A DNA stretch of 64,000 bases from Pseudogemmobacter faecipullorum (GCF_020539525.1 NZ_JACDXX010000012.1:1-64000); one strand, 5' to 3'. Positions 36,282-45,008 are shown, counted from the first letter of the stretch. Notes: a model not told the origin generated them from the letters alone. Numbers and translations: made by a program.

Positions 36282-37253
36282 ATGATCCCCACGAATGAAA
36301 TGCCAGAGGCCGCGCGCGGCCATGTTGCAGATGCCGCCCGCGGCAACTGGGTGGACCGGCTGGCCCCGCCTGCCACCCGGCCCTGGCTGCGGCTGTCGCG
36401 GGCGGATCGCCCGATCGGCACCTGGCTGTTGTGGATCCCCTGCCTCTGGGCGGTGGTGCTTGCCGCCAATGAGGGTGGGGGCTTTGCCTGGTCTGACCTC
36501 TGGCTGGTGATCTCTTCCGGCATCGGTGCCTTTCTGATGCGCGGCGCGGGCTGTACCTGGAATGACATTACCGACCGCAATATCGACGGCGCGGTGGCGC
36601 GCACCCGCTCGCGCCCGATCCCTTCGGGTCAGGTGACGGTGAAAGGGGCGCTGCTGTGGATGGCCGCCCAGGCGCTGATCTCGGCGCTGATTTTGCTGAG
36701 CTATAACTGGCTCTCGGTCTGGCTTGGCGTGGCCTCGCTGGCGCTGGTGGCGATCTATCCTTTTGCCAAGCGCTTCACCTGGTGGCCCCAGGTCTTCCTT
36801 GGCCTCGCCTTCAACTGGGGGGCGATTCTGCTCTGGGCCGCGCATTCGGGTGAAGTGCCGCTGGCCGCGGTGATCCTCTGGCTTTCGGGCATTTGCTGGA
36901 CGCTTTATTATGACACGATCTATGCGCATCAGGATAAAGAGGATGATGCGCTGATCGGGGTGAAATCCACCGCCCGGCTGTTTGGTGACAACAGCCCGCG
37001 CTGGCTGCTCGGTTTTCTGATCCTGACGATTTTGCTGATGATGGCAGCGATTATCCTGACAATTCCCGCCTCGCGTGGCCCGGCTCCGCTGCTGACCGCC
37101 CTGGTCGGGGTCTGGCTCTTTGCGCTGCATATGGGCCTGCAGATGCGGCGCATGGATCTGGATGATCCGGCGGTCTGTCTGCGGATTTTCCGCTCAAACC
37201 GCGATGCCGGGCTGATCGCTGTGCCATTTCTTGCCGTCGCCGCTCTGCTCTGA
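36282..37253 (+). CDS. ubiA: 4-hydroxybenzoate polyprenyltransferase
   Basis: An inner-membrane prenyltransferase that attaches the polyprenyl tail to 4-hydroxybenzoate in ubiquinone synthesis. It has 323 residues and about nine helices. The two Asp-rich diphosphate-binding motifs are NDITDRNID (first) and DTIYAHQDKEDD (second). RADRPIGTWLL marks the start of the first helix, after an N-terminal extension of about 40 residues that is usual in this group. GAGGC precedes the ATG. An ATG at 36300 is an alternative start. Confidence 0.94.
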   Translation: MIPTNEMPEAARGHVADAARGNWVDRLAPPATRPWLRLSRADRPIGTWLLWIPCLWAVVLAANEGGGFAWSDLWLVISSGIGAFLMRGAGCTWNDITDRNIDGAVARTRSRPIPSGQVTVKGALLWMAAQALISALILLSYNWLSVWLGVASLALVAIYPFAKRFTWWPQVFLGLAFNWGAILLWAAHSGEVPLAAVILWLSGICWTLYYDTIYAHQDKEDDALIGVKSTARLFGDNSPRWLLGFLILTILLMMAAIILTIPASRGPAPLLTALVGVWLFALHMGLQMRRMDLDDPAVCLRIFRSNRDAGLIAVPFLAVAALL

Positions 37254-37347
37254 TTGATCCGCCGGGGCAGAGGGCCTAGGAAGCTGACAGCGGCCTGATG
37301 GCATTCTTTCCTGCCCGTATAGCGGGTGTTCCCAGACTGAGACCCCC

Positions 37348-39408
37348 TTGCCCCAGCGAATTCTTTCCCTCCCCCGTGTCGCCCTGGCCATTCTCGCCTT
37401 CATTGTGGCGGGGCTGACGATGCTGGGGATCTCGCTGGCGACGGTGCTGATGATCGAGAGCCGTTCAGCCAGTGTGATCCGCGAGCGTCTGACCGAGGCG
37501 CGGATCGACTGGGTTGAGGTGGCGACCGATGGTATGCTGGTGCAGCTGAGCGGCACCGCGCCGAATGAGGCCGCGCGCTTTCGCGCCCTGAACCTCGTCG
37601 GCACGCTGATCGACAGTGGCCGGGTGCGCGATCTGCTGGATGTCACACCAACCACCGCCATCCAGGCGCCGCGTTTCTCGGTTGAGATGCTGCGCAATGA
37701 TGACGGTATCCAGCTTGGCGGCCTGATCCCGGCCGCCGGCGAGGGCAATGGCTTTGACCTTGACAGTCTGATGGAGGCAGCCGGCGCCCTGACCGCTTCG
37801 GGCAGCGAGCCCGCCAATATGCTGCAGACCGCCAACTGGCCCGCCCCCGAGGCCTGGGAGGATTCGCTGCGCTTCGGCATTGATGCGCTCGGCCTGCTGA
37901 AACGCTCAAAAATCTCGGTCTCGGCCGGGCTGGTTGAAGTCACGGCCATTGCCGACAGCCCCGCCGAGAAGCGCCGTTTTGAAACCGAGCTGGACCGGCG
38001 CAAACCCGCGGGCGTGACGCTGGAGGCCGCGATCTCGGCGCCGCGCCCGGTCATCACCCCCTTCACCCTGCGCTTTATCAAAGATGCCGAGGGGCTGCGC
38101 TTTGACGCCTGCTCGGCCGATACCGAACGCGCCCGCTCGGCGATCCTCGCCGCCGCCGCTGCCGCCGGGATGGAGGGGCCGACGATCTGCACCATCGGCC
38201 TTGGCACCCCGACGCCACGCTGGGCCGAGGCCGCCGTGGCCGCGATCCGGGCCGTCGCCTCGATGGAAGCCGGTTCGGTCACCTTTAAGGATGCTGATGT
38301 CACTTTCGCCGCCGGCGAAGGCGTGACCGAAGCCGCTTTTGAGAACAGCCTCGGTGATCTGCGCGCCGGCCTGCCCGATCTGTTCTCAATCGACCCGCTG
38401 CCGCCGACCCCGGAGGCCGAGGCGCGTGGCCCGGCCGAATTCACCGCCCGCCTGCTGCCCTCGGGCCGGGTCGAGCTGCGCGGGCGTCTGGTCGATGAGC
38501 GCCAGCAAAACGTGGTTGAGGCCTTTGCCCGCGCCGCCTTTGGCGCCTCGAATGTCTATGTCGGCACCGTGCTTGATCCCACCCTGCCCGATGGCTGGCC
38601 GGTGCGGGTGCTCTCAGGCCTGGAATCCTTATCCCAGCTGGAAGAGGGCAATCTGCTCGTGCGCTCGGAAACCGTCGAGGTGAAGGGCGTGACCGGCAGT
38701 ATGGATGCGCGCGGCCGGGTCACGCAGATCCTGTCCTCGGGGCTGGGCCAGGGGCAGAGCTTCCGCGTTGATGTGAAATATGACGAGAAGCTTGACCCGC
38801 TGGCGGCCCTGCCGACACCAGAGGAATGCGCCGCAGATGTGGCCAGGCTGATGCAGGGCTCAAAGATCACCTTCCAGCCCGGCTCGGCCGAGATCGTGCC
38901 CGATGCCTCGCCGCTGGTCGGCAAAATCGCCGAAGTGCTGCTGACCTGCCCGGGCATCGCGCTGGAAATTGCCGGACATACCGATTCCCAGGGCTCGGCC
39001 GGCGGCAATCAGGCGCTGAGCCAGGCCCGGGCCGAGGCAGTGCAGATGGCCCTGCTGGGCCGCCGCGTCGATACGTCGAATATGATTGCCAAAGGCTATG
39101 GCGAAAGCACCCCGATCGCCGATAACACCACCGAACAGGGGCGCGAGGCCAATCGCCGGATCGAATTTACCCTGATCGGCGGCACGCCCGCTCCGCAGGC
39201 AGCGGAAAGTGACACCGAAGCAGATGCGGCTGCAGAGACTGCGGCTGACGACGCAGCCAGACCGGAGGCAGCGGCGCCACCCGCCCCGGTCAGCGCCGGG
39301 GCAGAAGCGGCGGAGCCAGGCCCGGATTTCTCGCAAGATACCGGCCCCTCCCTCGCCCCCGAGGAAAAAACCATCCGCCCGCGTACCCGCCCGGCCGATA
39401 AGAACTGA
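37348..39408 (+). CDS. OmpA-family protein with BON-like repeats
   Basis: A 686-residue envelope protein. The N-terminus has one membrane helix (VALAILAFIVAGLTMLGISL). The long central part carries repeated regions resembling BON lipid-binding domains (for example VDWVEVATDGMLVQLSGTAP-type strands and, later, SGRVELRGRLVDE). The C-terminal OmpA domain has AGHTDSQGSAGGNQALSQAR and REANRRIEF, which bind peptidoglycan. An acidic Ala/Pro-rich tail follows. It probably links the inner membrane to the cell wall. The start is TTG; no better in-frame codon precedes the helix, so the first residues are uncertain. Confidence 0.85.
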   Translation: MPQRILSLPRVALAILAFIVAGLTMLGISLATVLMIESRSASVIRERLTEARIDWVEVATDGMLVQLSGTAPNEAARFRALNLVGTLIDSGRVRDLLDVTPTTAIQAPRFSVEMLRNDDGIQLGGLIPAAGEGNGFDLDSLMEAAGALTASGSEPANMLQTANWPAPEAWEDSLRFGIDALGLLKRSKISVSAGLVEVTAIADSPAEKRRFETELDRRKPAGVTLEAAISAPRPVITPFTLRFIKDAEGLRFDACSADTERARSAILAAAAAAGMEGPTICTIGLGTPTPRWAEAAVAAIRAVASMEAGSVTFKDADVTFAAGEGVTEAAFENSLGDLRAGLPDLFSIDPLPPTPEAEARGPAEFTARLLPSGRVELRGRLVDERQQNVVEAFARAAFGASNVYVGTVLDPTLPDGWPVRVLSGLESLSQLEEGNLLVRSETVEVKGVTGSMDARGRVTQILSSGLGQGQSFRVDVKYDEKLDPLAALPTPEECAADVARLMQGSKITFQPGSAEIVPDASPLVGKIAEVLLTCPGIALEIAGHTDSQGSAGGNQALSQARAEAVQMALLGRRVDTSNMIAKGYGESTPIADNTTEQGREANRRIEFTLIGGTPAPQAAESDTEADAAAETAADDAARPEAAAPPAPVSAGAEAAEPGPDFSQDTGPSLAPEEKTIRPRTRPADKN

Positions 39409-39490
39409 ACCAGGACTGCGAAAGCCTGGCCCCGCTGCCCGGGATATGGCACAAAAACAGCGCCGAAAGAGCCGAGGGACTGACCGCCGC

Positions 39491-39820
39491 ATGAACCGCA
39501 CCGAATTTGTAATCGCCACCTCGATCATTCTCCTGCTCGCTTTCGGTATGGGCTGGCTCTGCCACTGGCTGCTGCATCGCTTCTCGCGCAATGCCGGAAC
39601 CGATCTGTCCGAGCTGGAGCGGCTGGCCCAGTCGCTGCATGAGGCCGAGGAAGAACGCGATCAGGCCGTGCTCTATCTCGAGACCCGTGAGACCGAGCTG
39701 AGCAATCAGATCGCCCAGACCGAGGCCGAGCTGCGCGCGGCCATGGAGGGGCTGCGCGATGCCCGCCAGCAGGGCGAGGAAATGCGCGCCTATATCGAAC
39801 GGATGCATGCCAACAGCTGA
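39491..39820 (+). CDS. Small membrane protein with coiled coil
   Basis: A 109-residue protein: one N-terminal helix (FVIATSIILLLAFGMGWLCHWLL, seen in part), then a long charged heptad-like segment rich in Glu, Leu and Arg that should form a coiled coil. I start at the ATG at 39491; upstream in-frame codons belong to the 3' end of the preceding gene. It is 82 bp after the OmpA gene and is probably cotranscribed, perhaps in envelope organisation. Its stop codon is the first TGA of a 7-bp tandem repeat. Confidence 0.8.
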   Translation: MNRTEFVIATSIILLLAFGMGWLCHWLLHRFSRNAGTDLSELERLAQSLHEAEEERDQAVLYLETRETELSNQIAQTEAELRAAMEGLRDARQQGEEMRAYIERMHANS

Positions 39821-39932
39821 GAGCTGAGAGCTGAGAGCTGAGAGCTGAGAGCTGAGAGCTGAGAGCTGAGAGCTGAGAGCTGAGAGCTGAGAGCTGAGAG
39901 CTGAGAGCTGAGAGCTGAGAGCTGAGAGCTGA
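39815..39932. repeat. 7-bp tandem repeat (AGCTGAG), about 17 copies
   Basis: The unit AGCTGAG repeats without visible error from 39815 to 39932. The first TGA of the tract is the stop codon of the coiled-coil gene. As 7 is not a multiple of 3, plus-strand frames quickly meet TGA. The tract sits between two convergent genes ahead of their shared terminator, so copy-number changes would alter only the 3' untranslated region. It is a likely variable-number locus. Confidence 0.95.
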
Positions 39933-39956
39933 TCTGCGGCAAAGCAAAAGCAAAGC

Positions 39957-39993
39957 AAAATCTCCGGCAGGCACAGGCCCGCCGGAGATTTTT
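39957..39993. terminator. Bidirectional terminator
   Basis: The stem AAAATCTCCGGC/GCCGGAGATTTTT has a T-run on the plus strand and A-rich sequence on the other. It can end both the OmpA/coiled-coil transcript and the convergent YfbK-like gene. Confidence 0.85.
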
Positions 39994-39995
39994 AG

Positions 39996-41285
39996 TCAGT
40001 CCGGAAGGCTGTCTGCGCGGCGGATCAGCCGCACCGCCTCAGCCCTTGCCCCTTCGGGATCTGCACCGCGCGAGGCCTCGGCCAGATCCGCCGCCTGCCG
40101 CAGCGACCAGGTCTTAACCGCGCTGTCGCCCTGCAGGATCAGCGCAAAACCGGCGATGGCCGCGGCAAAGCGTGCATCCGCATCCGCCGCCTCGCGCCCG
40201 GTAAGCGGCTGTTCCCACAGGGTGGGCGCAGCCGCATTGCCGTTAAGGCGCAACAAAGCCAGATCCGCACCCGGCGGCTGATCAGGCTTACCGGCCAGTT
40301 CAACCTCATAAAGCGCGGTCATCTGCAGCCCCCGCCCGGGCCTGTCCCGGCTGTCATGGCCCAGCAGCCGGTAGCTTGTCACCTGCTGCGGATCCCAGAT
40401 CACCGACAGCTCCGGCGCCGCCTCCTCTGCCGCGAGGCGGCCCCCCAGACTGCCGGTCAGGCTGATGCTGACCAGATAGCGCGCCGGATCCCAGGGGGCA
40501 GGCTGCACGGCCACCTGGCTGGTGAAAGCCGCATCGGCCCCGGCCTCGTCAGGGCCATAGTCGAAAGCATTGACCAGCGCCCCGGGGCTGATCTGTCCCG
40601 GCCCGGGCCAGTAGCCCAGGTCAAGGCTATGTCCCAGAGCCTGCCATGCGGACGGCTCTGGCTGCAGCGACAGGCTGGGGACCGGCGCATCGGCACTCTG
40701 GCGCAAGACGGCCCCGGCCAGATCCTGATCCGCCAGCCCCCCGGGCGCGGCAGCTTCGGCCATCGGGGCGGGCTGCGGCAGGGCCAGCAGATCTGGTGCC
40801 GCCGGGGGCACGGCCCTTTTGCGGCTCATTTCCGCGACCGGCGGCGCGGCCTCTGCCGCCCGCGCCACCGCACCGGCTTCGGCATCCGCCTGAGCGGCTG
40901 AGCTGGCATTGCCAGCCGCCGGGGCGGAAAGGGGCTGTTCCGGCGCGGCGGGGGCAAGCACGGCCCCGCGCTGCGGCAGCACCTCGCCCAAAGGCAGGAT
41001 CACCGCCGCCCCCAGCGCCAGGGCTGCAACCGATGTCGTCGCCGTCAGCGCGGGCCTTGAGAGCAGCACCCGCAAAGCAAGGCGCAGGCGCGATATCCGC
41101 GCCGCCCCGGCCGCAGCCAGCCCCGCCCCCGCAGCCGCCACCGCGGGAGGTTCCGCCTGCGGCGCCCGCCGGGCACGGTCAAAATTCTCAACCGCCAGTG
41201 CAATCGCACGGGCACGCGCCCCCGGATCGGGCGCCGGGGGCGCAGCCTTCAGGGCGGCGCGCAGATCAGTCAGTCCATCCATCAT
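39996..41285 (-). CDS. YfbK-like membrane protein apparently lacking its VWA domain
   Basis: A 429-residue partner of the ECF sigma factor. Its cytoplasmic N-terminus (RAALKAAP...AVENFDRARR) resembles an anti-sigma segment. A transmembrane helix follows near residues 100-120, and then a Pro/Ala-rich linker. ALVNAFDYGPDEAG (from about 237) with PAPWDPARYLVSISLTG matches the segment that precedes the von Willebrand domain of YfbK proteins. DPQQVTSYRLLGHDSRD (from 298) matches the segment that follows it. Only 16 residues lie between, where about 170-200 are expected. It overlaps the sigma gene by 4 bp. Confidence 0.75.
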   Translation of the reverse strand: MMDGLTDLRAALKAAPPAPDPGARARAIALAVENFDRARRAPQAEPPAVAAAGAGLAAAGAARISRLRLALRVLLSRPALTATTSVAALALGAAVILPLGEVLPQRGAVLAPAAPEQPLSAPAAGNASSAAQADAEAGAVARAAEAAPPVAEMSRKRAVPPAAPDLLALPQPAPMAEAAAPGGLADQDLAGAVLRQSADAPVPSLSLQPEPSAWQALGHSLDLGYWPGPGQISPGALVNAFDYGPDEAGADAAFTSQVAVQPAPWDPARYLVSISLTGSLGGRLAAEEAAPELSVIWDPQQVTSYRLLGHDSRDRPGRGLQMTALYEVELAGKPDQPPGADLALLRLNGNAAAPTLWEQPLTGREAADADARFAAAIAGFALILQGDSAVKTWSLRQAADLAEASRGADPEGARAEAVRLIRRADSLPD

Positions 41286-41824
41286 CCGGCCTCTCTCGCC
41301 GCAAGGACGCGCAGGCGCTTTTTCACCTCAGACATACGCCAGGAAATCGTCCCCTCCGAGACCCCGAGCACGAGGCCCGCCTCGGCCTGGGTCATCTCCT
41401 CGCCCAGAACCAGGGCCACCGTGTCGCGCAGTTCAGGCGAGAGCTGCTGCATCGCCGCCGCGAGCCAGGCCCCGGCCTCGCGCCCGCTGGCAATCTCATC
41501 CTGGCGCGCCAGTTCCCAGTCGCCCCAGCCCTCTGAGGCCCGGGCCCGGCTCTGCTGGCGCCGGCGCAGATCATGCGCGGCATTGACCACAACCCGGTAG
41601 ATCCAGGTGGTGAATTTCGCCTCTCCGCGCCAGCCGGCCAGTTTGGCCGGCAAAGCGGCGCAGATATCCTGCGCCAGATCCTCGGCATCGGCGCGCAGCC
41701 CGGTCATCCGCCAGGCGAGGCCAAAGATGCGGTCGTAATGCCGGTTCACCAGCGTGGCAAAGGCCACCCGGTCTCCGGCTGCTGCCGCAGTGGCGAGCGT
41801 TTCATCAGGGGTTTCCATCAGCAT
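41282..41824 (-). CDS. ECF-type RNA polymerase sigma factor
   Basis: A 180-residue extracytoplasmic-function sigma factor. Region 2 has FATLVNRHYDRIFGLAWRM and ADAEDLAQDIC for -10 recognition. Region 4 has LSPELRDTVALVLGEEMTQAEAG, a helix-turn-helix for the -35 element, and then VSEGTISWRMSEVKKRLR. I start at the ATG at 41824 (MLMETPDE); an ATG at 41818 is also possible. It is translationally coupled to the YfbK-like gene, the likely membrane regulator. I saw no obvious ECF autoregulatory GGAAC promoter upstream. Confidence 0.9.
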   Translation of the reverse strand: MLMETPDETLATAAAAGDRVAFATLVNRHYDRIFGLAWRMTGLRADAEDLAQDICAALPAKLAGWRGEAKFTTWIYRVVVNAAHDLRRRQQSRARASEGWGDWELARQDEIASGREAGAWLAAAMQQLSPELRDTVALVLGEEMTQAEAGLVLGVSEGTISWRMSEVKKRLRVLAAREAG

Positions 41825-41869
41825 AGTGCTAGTCAGACGCGGGCCATCAGGCAATCCCTGGGGGCGGGT

Positions 41870-41906
41870 GAAAAAAATTACCGGCGGGCTTTGCCCCCGG
41901 CGCCGG
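41870..41906 (-). terminator. Terminator of the peptidoglycan-binding protein gene
   Basis: On the minus strand a GC hairpin (CCGG...GGGC-AAA-GCCC...CCGG) is followed by TAATTTTTTT, 70 bp after the stop codon of the gene at 41976 and just ahead of the sigma gene. Confidence 0.8.
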
Positions 41907-41975
41907 ATATGACACTCCCCCGCAGCCCGGGCAGGGCGCGGGGGACCAGATGCGGCAGGCCAAAAGGCCGCGCAT

Positions 41976-42494
41976 TCAGTAGAGCAGCCCGTCATAGACC
42001 GCGAAAGCGCCGCCGGTGGTGCGCAGATTGCCCCCGGCCCCGCTGTCGCGCGCCCATTCCGTAACTGCAGTATAGGTGCCGGGGCCAAAGACGCCGTCGA
42101 TGCCGCCATTGTAATAGCCCGCCCGGCGCAGCTCGCGCTGGATCGCCTTACGCTCGCCGGGGCTATAGGTCTTGAAGGCCTGGGCTGCCGGGGTCGAATG
42201 CACCGAGCTGTAGCTTTTGGTCGAGCGGCGCGGCGCCTCATAGCGCGGTTCATAGCGGGGCTCATAGCGCGGGCCGGAATCGACATAGCGCCGGGGCTCT
42301 TCATAATAACGCGGGGCCTCGGTGGCGCGGCGATGCCGGCTGCCTTCGATCAGCTGATCGACGAGCACTGCGGCGGCAACACCGGCAACGAAGCCCTGTT
42401 CTTTCTTGCCCCAGGCCAGAGCAGGCATTGAGGTCAGCGCAACCGAGGCTGCGGTCAGGGCCGTCACAGCGAGAATGCGAAAACGCGGCAGCAT
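41976..42494 (-). CDS. Secreted peptidoglycan-binding-domain protein
   Basis: A 172-residue exported protein. The signal peptide ends near ALA-W (residue 27). A hydrophobic patch (GFVAGVAAAVLVDQLI) and an Arg/Tyr/Pro-rich low-complexity region with RYEP repeated three times follow. The C-terminal peptidoglycan-binding module is recognisable by ERKAIQRELRRAGYYNGGIDGVFGPGTYTAV (about 113-143). A role in wall attachment is likely. It ends with a terminator and has its own upstream region. Confidence 0.85.
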   Translation of the reverse strand: MLPRFRILAVTALTAASVALTSMPALAWGKKEQGFVAGVAAAVLVDQLIEGSRHRRATEAPRYYEEPRRYVDSGPRYEPRYEPRYEAPRRSTKSYSSVHSTPAAQAFKTYSPGERKAIQRELRRAGYYNGGIDGVFGPGTYTAVTEWARDSGAGGNLRTTGGAFAVYDGLLY

Positions 42495-42671
42495 GGTGAT
42501 CTCCTTCCGATCTGATGCGGGCGCCGCCGCCTGGCCCGGGCAGAGGGACCAGAGGACGACAGCGATGCGATCAGAATGGCAAGGGGCCGCCTGTCAGGCA
42601 AAATCAGCGGCGCGTCAGGCGAAAACAGCGCGGTGCTATCTGATAGCAGCCGCCTTTTCAGTACCTTAGCA

Positions 42672-42700
42672 CAAAAGAAAAGGGGGCGCTCGCGCCCCCT
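42672..42700 (-). terminator. Terminator downstream of gabD
   Basis: On the minus strand AGGGGGCG/CGCCCCCT with a short loop is followed by TTTTCTTTT. It lies 128 bp after the gabD stop; a copy of the dispersed element sits between. The rest of the gap 42495-42827 shows no gene. Confidence 0.75.
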
Positions 42701-42731
42701 CTGATCCCCTGCGGGGCTCATTCACCCCCTG

Positions 42732-42754
42732 AGGATATTTGTCGACAGATGAAA
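42732..42754 (+). repeat. Copy of the dispersed GGATATTT-N4-ACAGATGA element
   Basis: GAGGATATTT-GTCG-ACAGATGAAA, in the non-coding stretch between gabD and the peptidoglycan-binding gene. The spacer differs from the AAGG form, so it lacks the ribosome-site-like sequence. Confidence 0.75.
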
Positions 42755-42827
42755 GCGGCTCAGCTGGCGCCGGAACATCCCCCCGAAGATCAGGCCGAGG
42801 CCCTCAGGCCCCTGCCCCGCAGCTGCC

Positions 42828-44306
42828 TCAGATCGAGAGGCAGATATATTTCATTTCGAGGAAGTCTTCGGCGCCGTGATGGCTGCCTTCGCGGCCAAGA
42901 CCCGATTGCTTGACGCCGCCAAATGGCGCGACCTCGGTCGAGATCAGGCCGGTGTTGACGCCAACGATGCCATATTCCAGCGCTTCCTGGACGCGGGTGA
43001 TGCGGCCGATATCGCGCGAGTAGAAATAGGAGGCGAGGCCGAAGATCGTATCATTGGCATAGCCGACCACTTCCTCTTCGGTCTCGAAACGGAACAAAGG
43101 TGCCATCGGGCCGAAGGTCTCATCCTGGGCCACCAGCATGTCCTGGGTGACATCGGTCAGGATGGTCGGCTCGAAGAAGGCACCGCCCAGAGCATGGCGT
43201 TTGCCGCCCGCCACCACTTTCGCCCCTTTCGAGGTCGCATCAGCGATATGCTCCTCGACCTTCAGCACCGCCTTTTCATTGACCAGCGGGCCGAACTGCA
43301 CCGGCTGCGACAGGCCATCGCCTACCGTACCTTTCGCCAGAGCCGCCGCCAGCTTCTGGGCAAACGCATCATAGACCGCGGACTGGACATAGATGCGGTT
43401 GGCGCAGACGCAGGTCTGACCATTATTGCGGAATTTCGACAGCATCGCGCCTTCGATCGCCTTGTCGAGATCGGCATCATCAAAGACGATGAAGGGAGCA
43501 TTGCCGCCCAGCTCCATCGAACATTTCAGCACCTGATCCGCCGCCTGACGCAGCAGGATACGGCCGACATTGGTCGAGCCGGTGAAGGTCAGCTTGCGCA
43601 CCGAAGGGTTCTCGCAGAATTCCTTGCCGATATCCGAGGACCGCGCCGAGGTGATCACCGCGAAAATCTCGCCCGGAATGCCGGCGCGCTCGGCCAGTAC
43701 CGCCAGAGCGATGGCCGAAAGCGGGGTCTCGGCCGCCGGCCGGCCCACGAAAGCGCAGCCCACCGCCAGAGCCGGGCCGCATTTGCGGGTGATCATCGCA
43801 TTGGGGAAGTTCCAGGGCGTGATCGAGGCAACAACACCGATCGGCTGTTTGATCACGGTGATGCGTTTATCGGGCTGATGGCCCGGGATGGTCTCACCAT
43901 AGATCCGCTTGGCTTCCTCGGCGAACCATTCGATGAAGGAGGCGCCATAAGCGATCTCGCCTTTGGCCTCGGCCAGCGGCTTGCCCATTTCGGCGGTCAG
44001 AATGGTGCCGAGATCATCCTGGTTCGCCATCATCAGCTCGAACCATCTGCGCAGGATCTGGCTGCGCTCTTTACCGGTGCGCGCCGCCCAGGCCTTCTGG
44101 CCCTTTTCGGCTGCGGCAATGGCCCGGGCAGCCTCGGCCCGGCCGAGGTTGGGCAGGCGGGCAATCACATCGCCGCGCGCGGGGTTGGTCACCTCAAAGG
44201 TCGAGCCGTCATCGGCCTCAATCCATTCGCCGGCGACGAAAGCTTTTTCGACCAGAAGCGAAGGATCCTTCAGGAGCGCGCGCAAATTGGTGACGGTATC
44301 AAGCAT
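42828..44306 (-). CDS. gabD: Succinate-semialdehyde dehydrogenase
   Basis: An NAD(P)-dependent aldehyde dehydrogenase that oxidises succinate semialdehyde to succinate in 4-aminobutyrate breakdown. It has 492 residues. The general base is Glu265 in MELGGNAP and the nucleophile is Cys299 in NNGQTCVC; the adjacent Cys301 is the position that forms the redox switch in related enzymes. ITPWNFPNAMI and TFTGSTNVG are conserved. The usual KPA lysine is Arg (GRPAAETPLSA), as I recall in many alphaproteobacterial GabD. The ATG at 44306 follows GGAGG. No gabT is adjacent. It could accept other semialdehydes. Confidence 0.93.
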   Translation of the reverse strand: MLDTVTNLRALLKDPSLLVEKAFVAGEWIEADDGSTFEVTNPARGDVIARLPNLGRAEAARAIAAAEKGQKAWAARTGKERSQILRRWFELMMANQDDLGTILTAEMGKPLAEAKGEIAYGASFIEWFAEEAKRIYGETIPGHQPDKRITVIKQPIGVVASITPWNFPNAMITRKCGPALAVGCAFVGRPAAETPLSAIALAVLAERAGIPGEIFAVITSARSSDIGKEFCENPSVRKLTFTGSTNVGRILLRQAADQVLKCSMELGGNAPFIVFDDADLDKAIEGAMLSKFRNNGQTCVCANRIYVQSAVYDAFAQKLAAALAKGTVGDGLSQPVQFGPLVNEKAVLKVEEHIADATSKGAKVVAGGKRHALGGAFFEPTILTDVTQDMLVAQDETFGPMAPLFRFETEEEVVGYANDTIFGLASYFYSRDIGRITRVQEALEYGIVGVNTGLISTEVAPFGGVKQSGLGREGSHHGAEDFLEMKYICLSI

Positions 44307-44470
44307 GGAAACCTCCGCAGAATTCTTTGCAATCCGGGTGGCAGGTATAAGGCCACTTGTCCAGTTCAGAGCGGGGTTTAGGTCCAGTTGCAGCGCGATT
44401 CCGGCACCGGCTGGCGGCATCCTGACACCCCAGCCTTTGCTCTCGGCCCCCTGCCTTTGCCCGCGGCCAA

Positions 44471-44504
44471 TAGAAAAGGCGCGCCGGTTGCCCGGGCGCG
44501 CCTT
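44471..44504 (-). terminator. Terminator of the hsp20 gene
   Basis: On the minus strand a perfect 10-bp stem AAGGCGCGCC/GGCGCGCCTT runs into TTTTC, 27 bp after the hsp20 stop. Confidence 0.88.
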
Positions 44505-44531
44505 CAGGGTCAGCTGAGGGGCTGCTGGAAG

Positions 44532-45008
44532 TCAGTTGACGCTGGCTTCCAGCTTGCCCTCAAGCGCGGGCCTGGCCGGGTTCAGCGGGGCCGCAATCTC
44601 AATCCGGCGCGGCTTCATCGCCTCGGGGATCTCACGCACCAGGTCGATATGCAGCATACCATGCTCATGGCTGGCGGCCTCAACCCGGACGTGATCGGCC
44701 AGCGCGAAACGGCGCTCAAAGGCACGGGTGGCAATGCCGCGATGCAGGAAGCTGCGCTCACCTTCCTCAGCCGATTTACGGGCCGAGACGAAGAGGCTGC
44801 CTTCCTTGACCTCAACCGAAAGATCTTCGGGCGAGAAACCTGCGACGGCGATCGAAATGCGATAGCCGTGATCAGCGGTTTTCTCGATATTATAGGGCGG
44901 ATAGCCGGGCTGTGCGACATCGCTGGCCAGCACACGGTCCATCAGATCGGCCACGCGGTCAAAACCAACGGTGGCACGGTAAAGCGGTGCGAAATCAAAT
45001 CCGCGCAT
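44532..45008 (-). CDS. Small heat-shock protein (Hsp20 family)
   Basis: A 158-residue ATP-independent chaperone that holds unfolded proteins. The alpha-crystallin domain spans about residues 30-125: YNIEKTADHGYRISIAVAGF, VSARKSAEEGERSFLHRGIA and the HGMLHIDLVREI strand. The C-terminal IxI-type anchor is RRIEIAAP. I start at the ATG at 45008, 6 nt after GGAGG; an ATG at 45014 would leave no spacer. An RpoH-type promoter lies about 95-120 bp upstream. Confidence 0.93.
   Translation of the reverse strand: MRGFDFAPLYRATVGFDRVADLMDRVLASDVAQPGYPPYNIEKTADHGYRISIAVAGFSPEDLSVEVKEGSLFVSARKSAEEGERSFLHRGIATRAFERRFALADHVRVEAASHEHGMLHIDLVREIPEAMKPRRIEIAAPLNPARPALEGKLEASVN

Noticed and set aside
39290-39974. 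Long minus-strand frames across the 7-bp repeat, reading a Leu-Ser-Ala-Leu-Ser-Ser-Gln repeat
   Set aside because: The peptide is only the other strand of a tandem repeat. There is no ribosome site, and the frames run antisense to the coiled-coil and OmpA genes.
43740-43760. Arg in place of the usual KPA lysine in GabD as a sign of inactivity
   Set aside because: I recall GRPA/SRPA forms in many alphaproteobacterial succinate-semialdehyde dehydrogenases, and Glu265 and Cys299 are intact.
42876-44381. A 501-codon plus-strand frame opposite gabD
   Set aside because: Antisense shadow of gabD. The gabD frame has all catalytic motifs.
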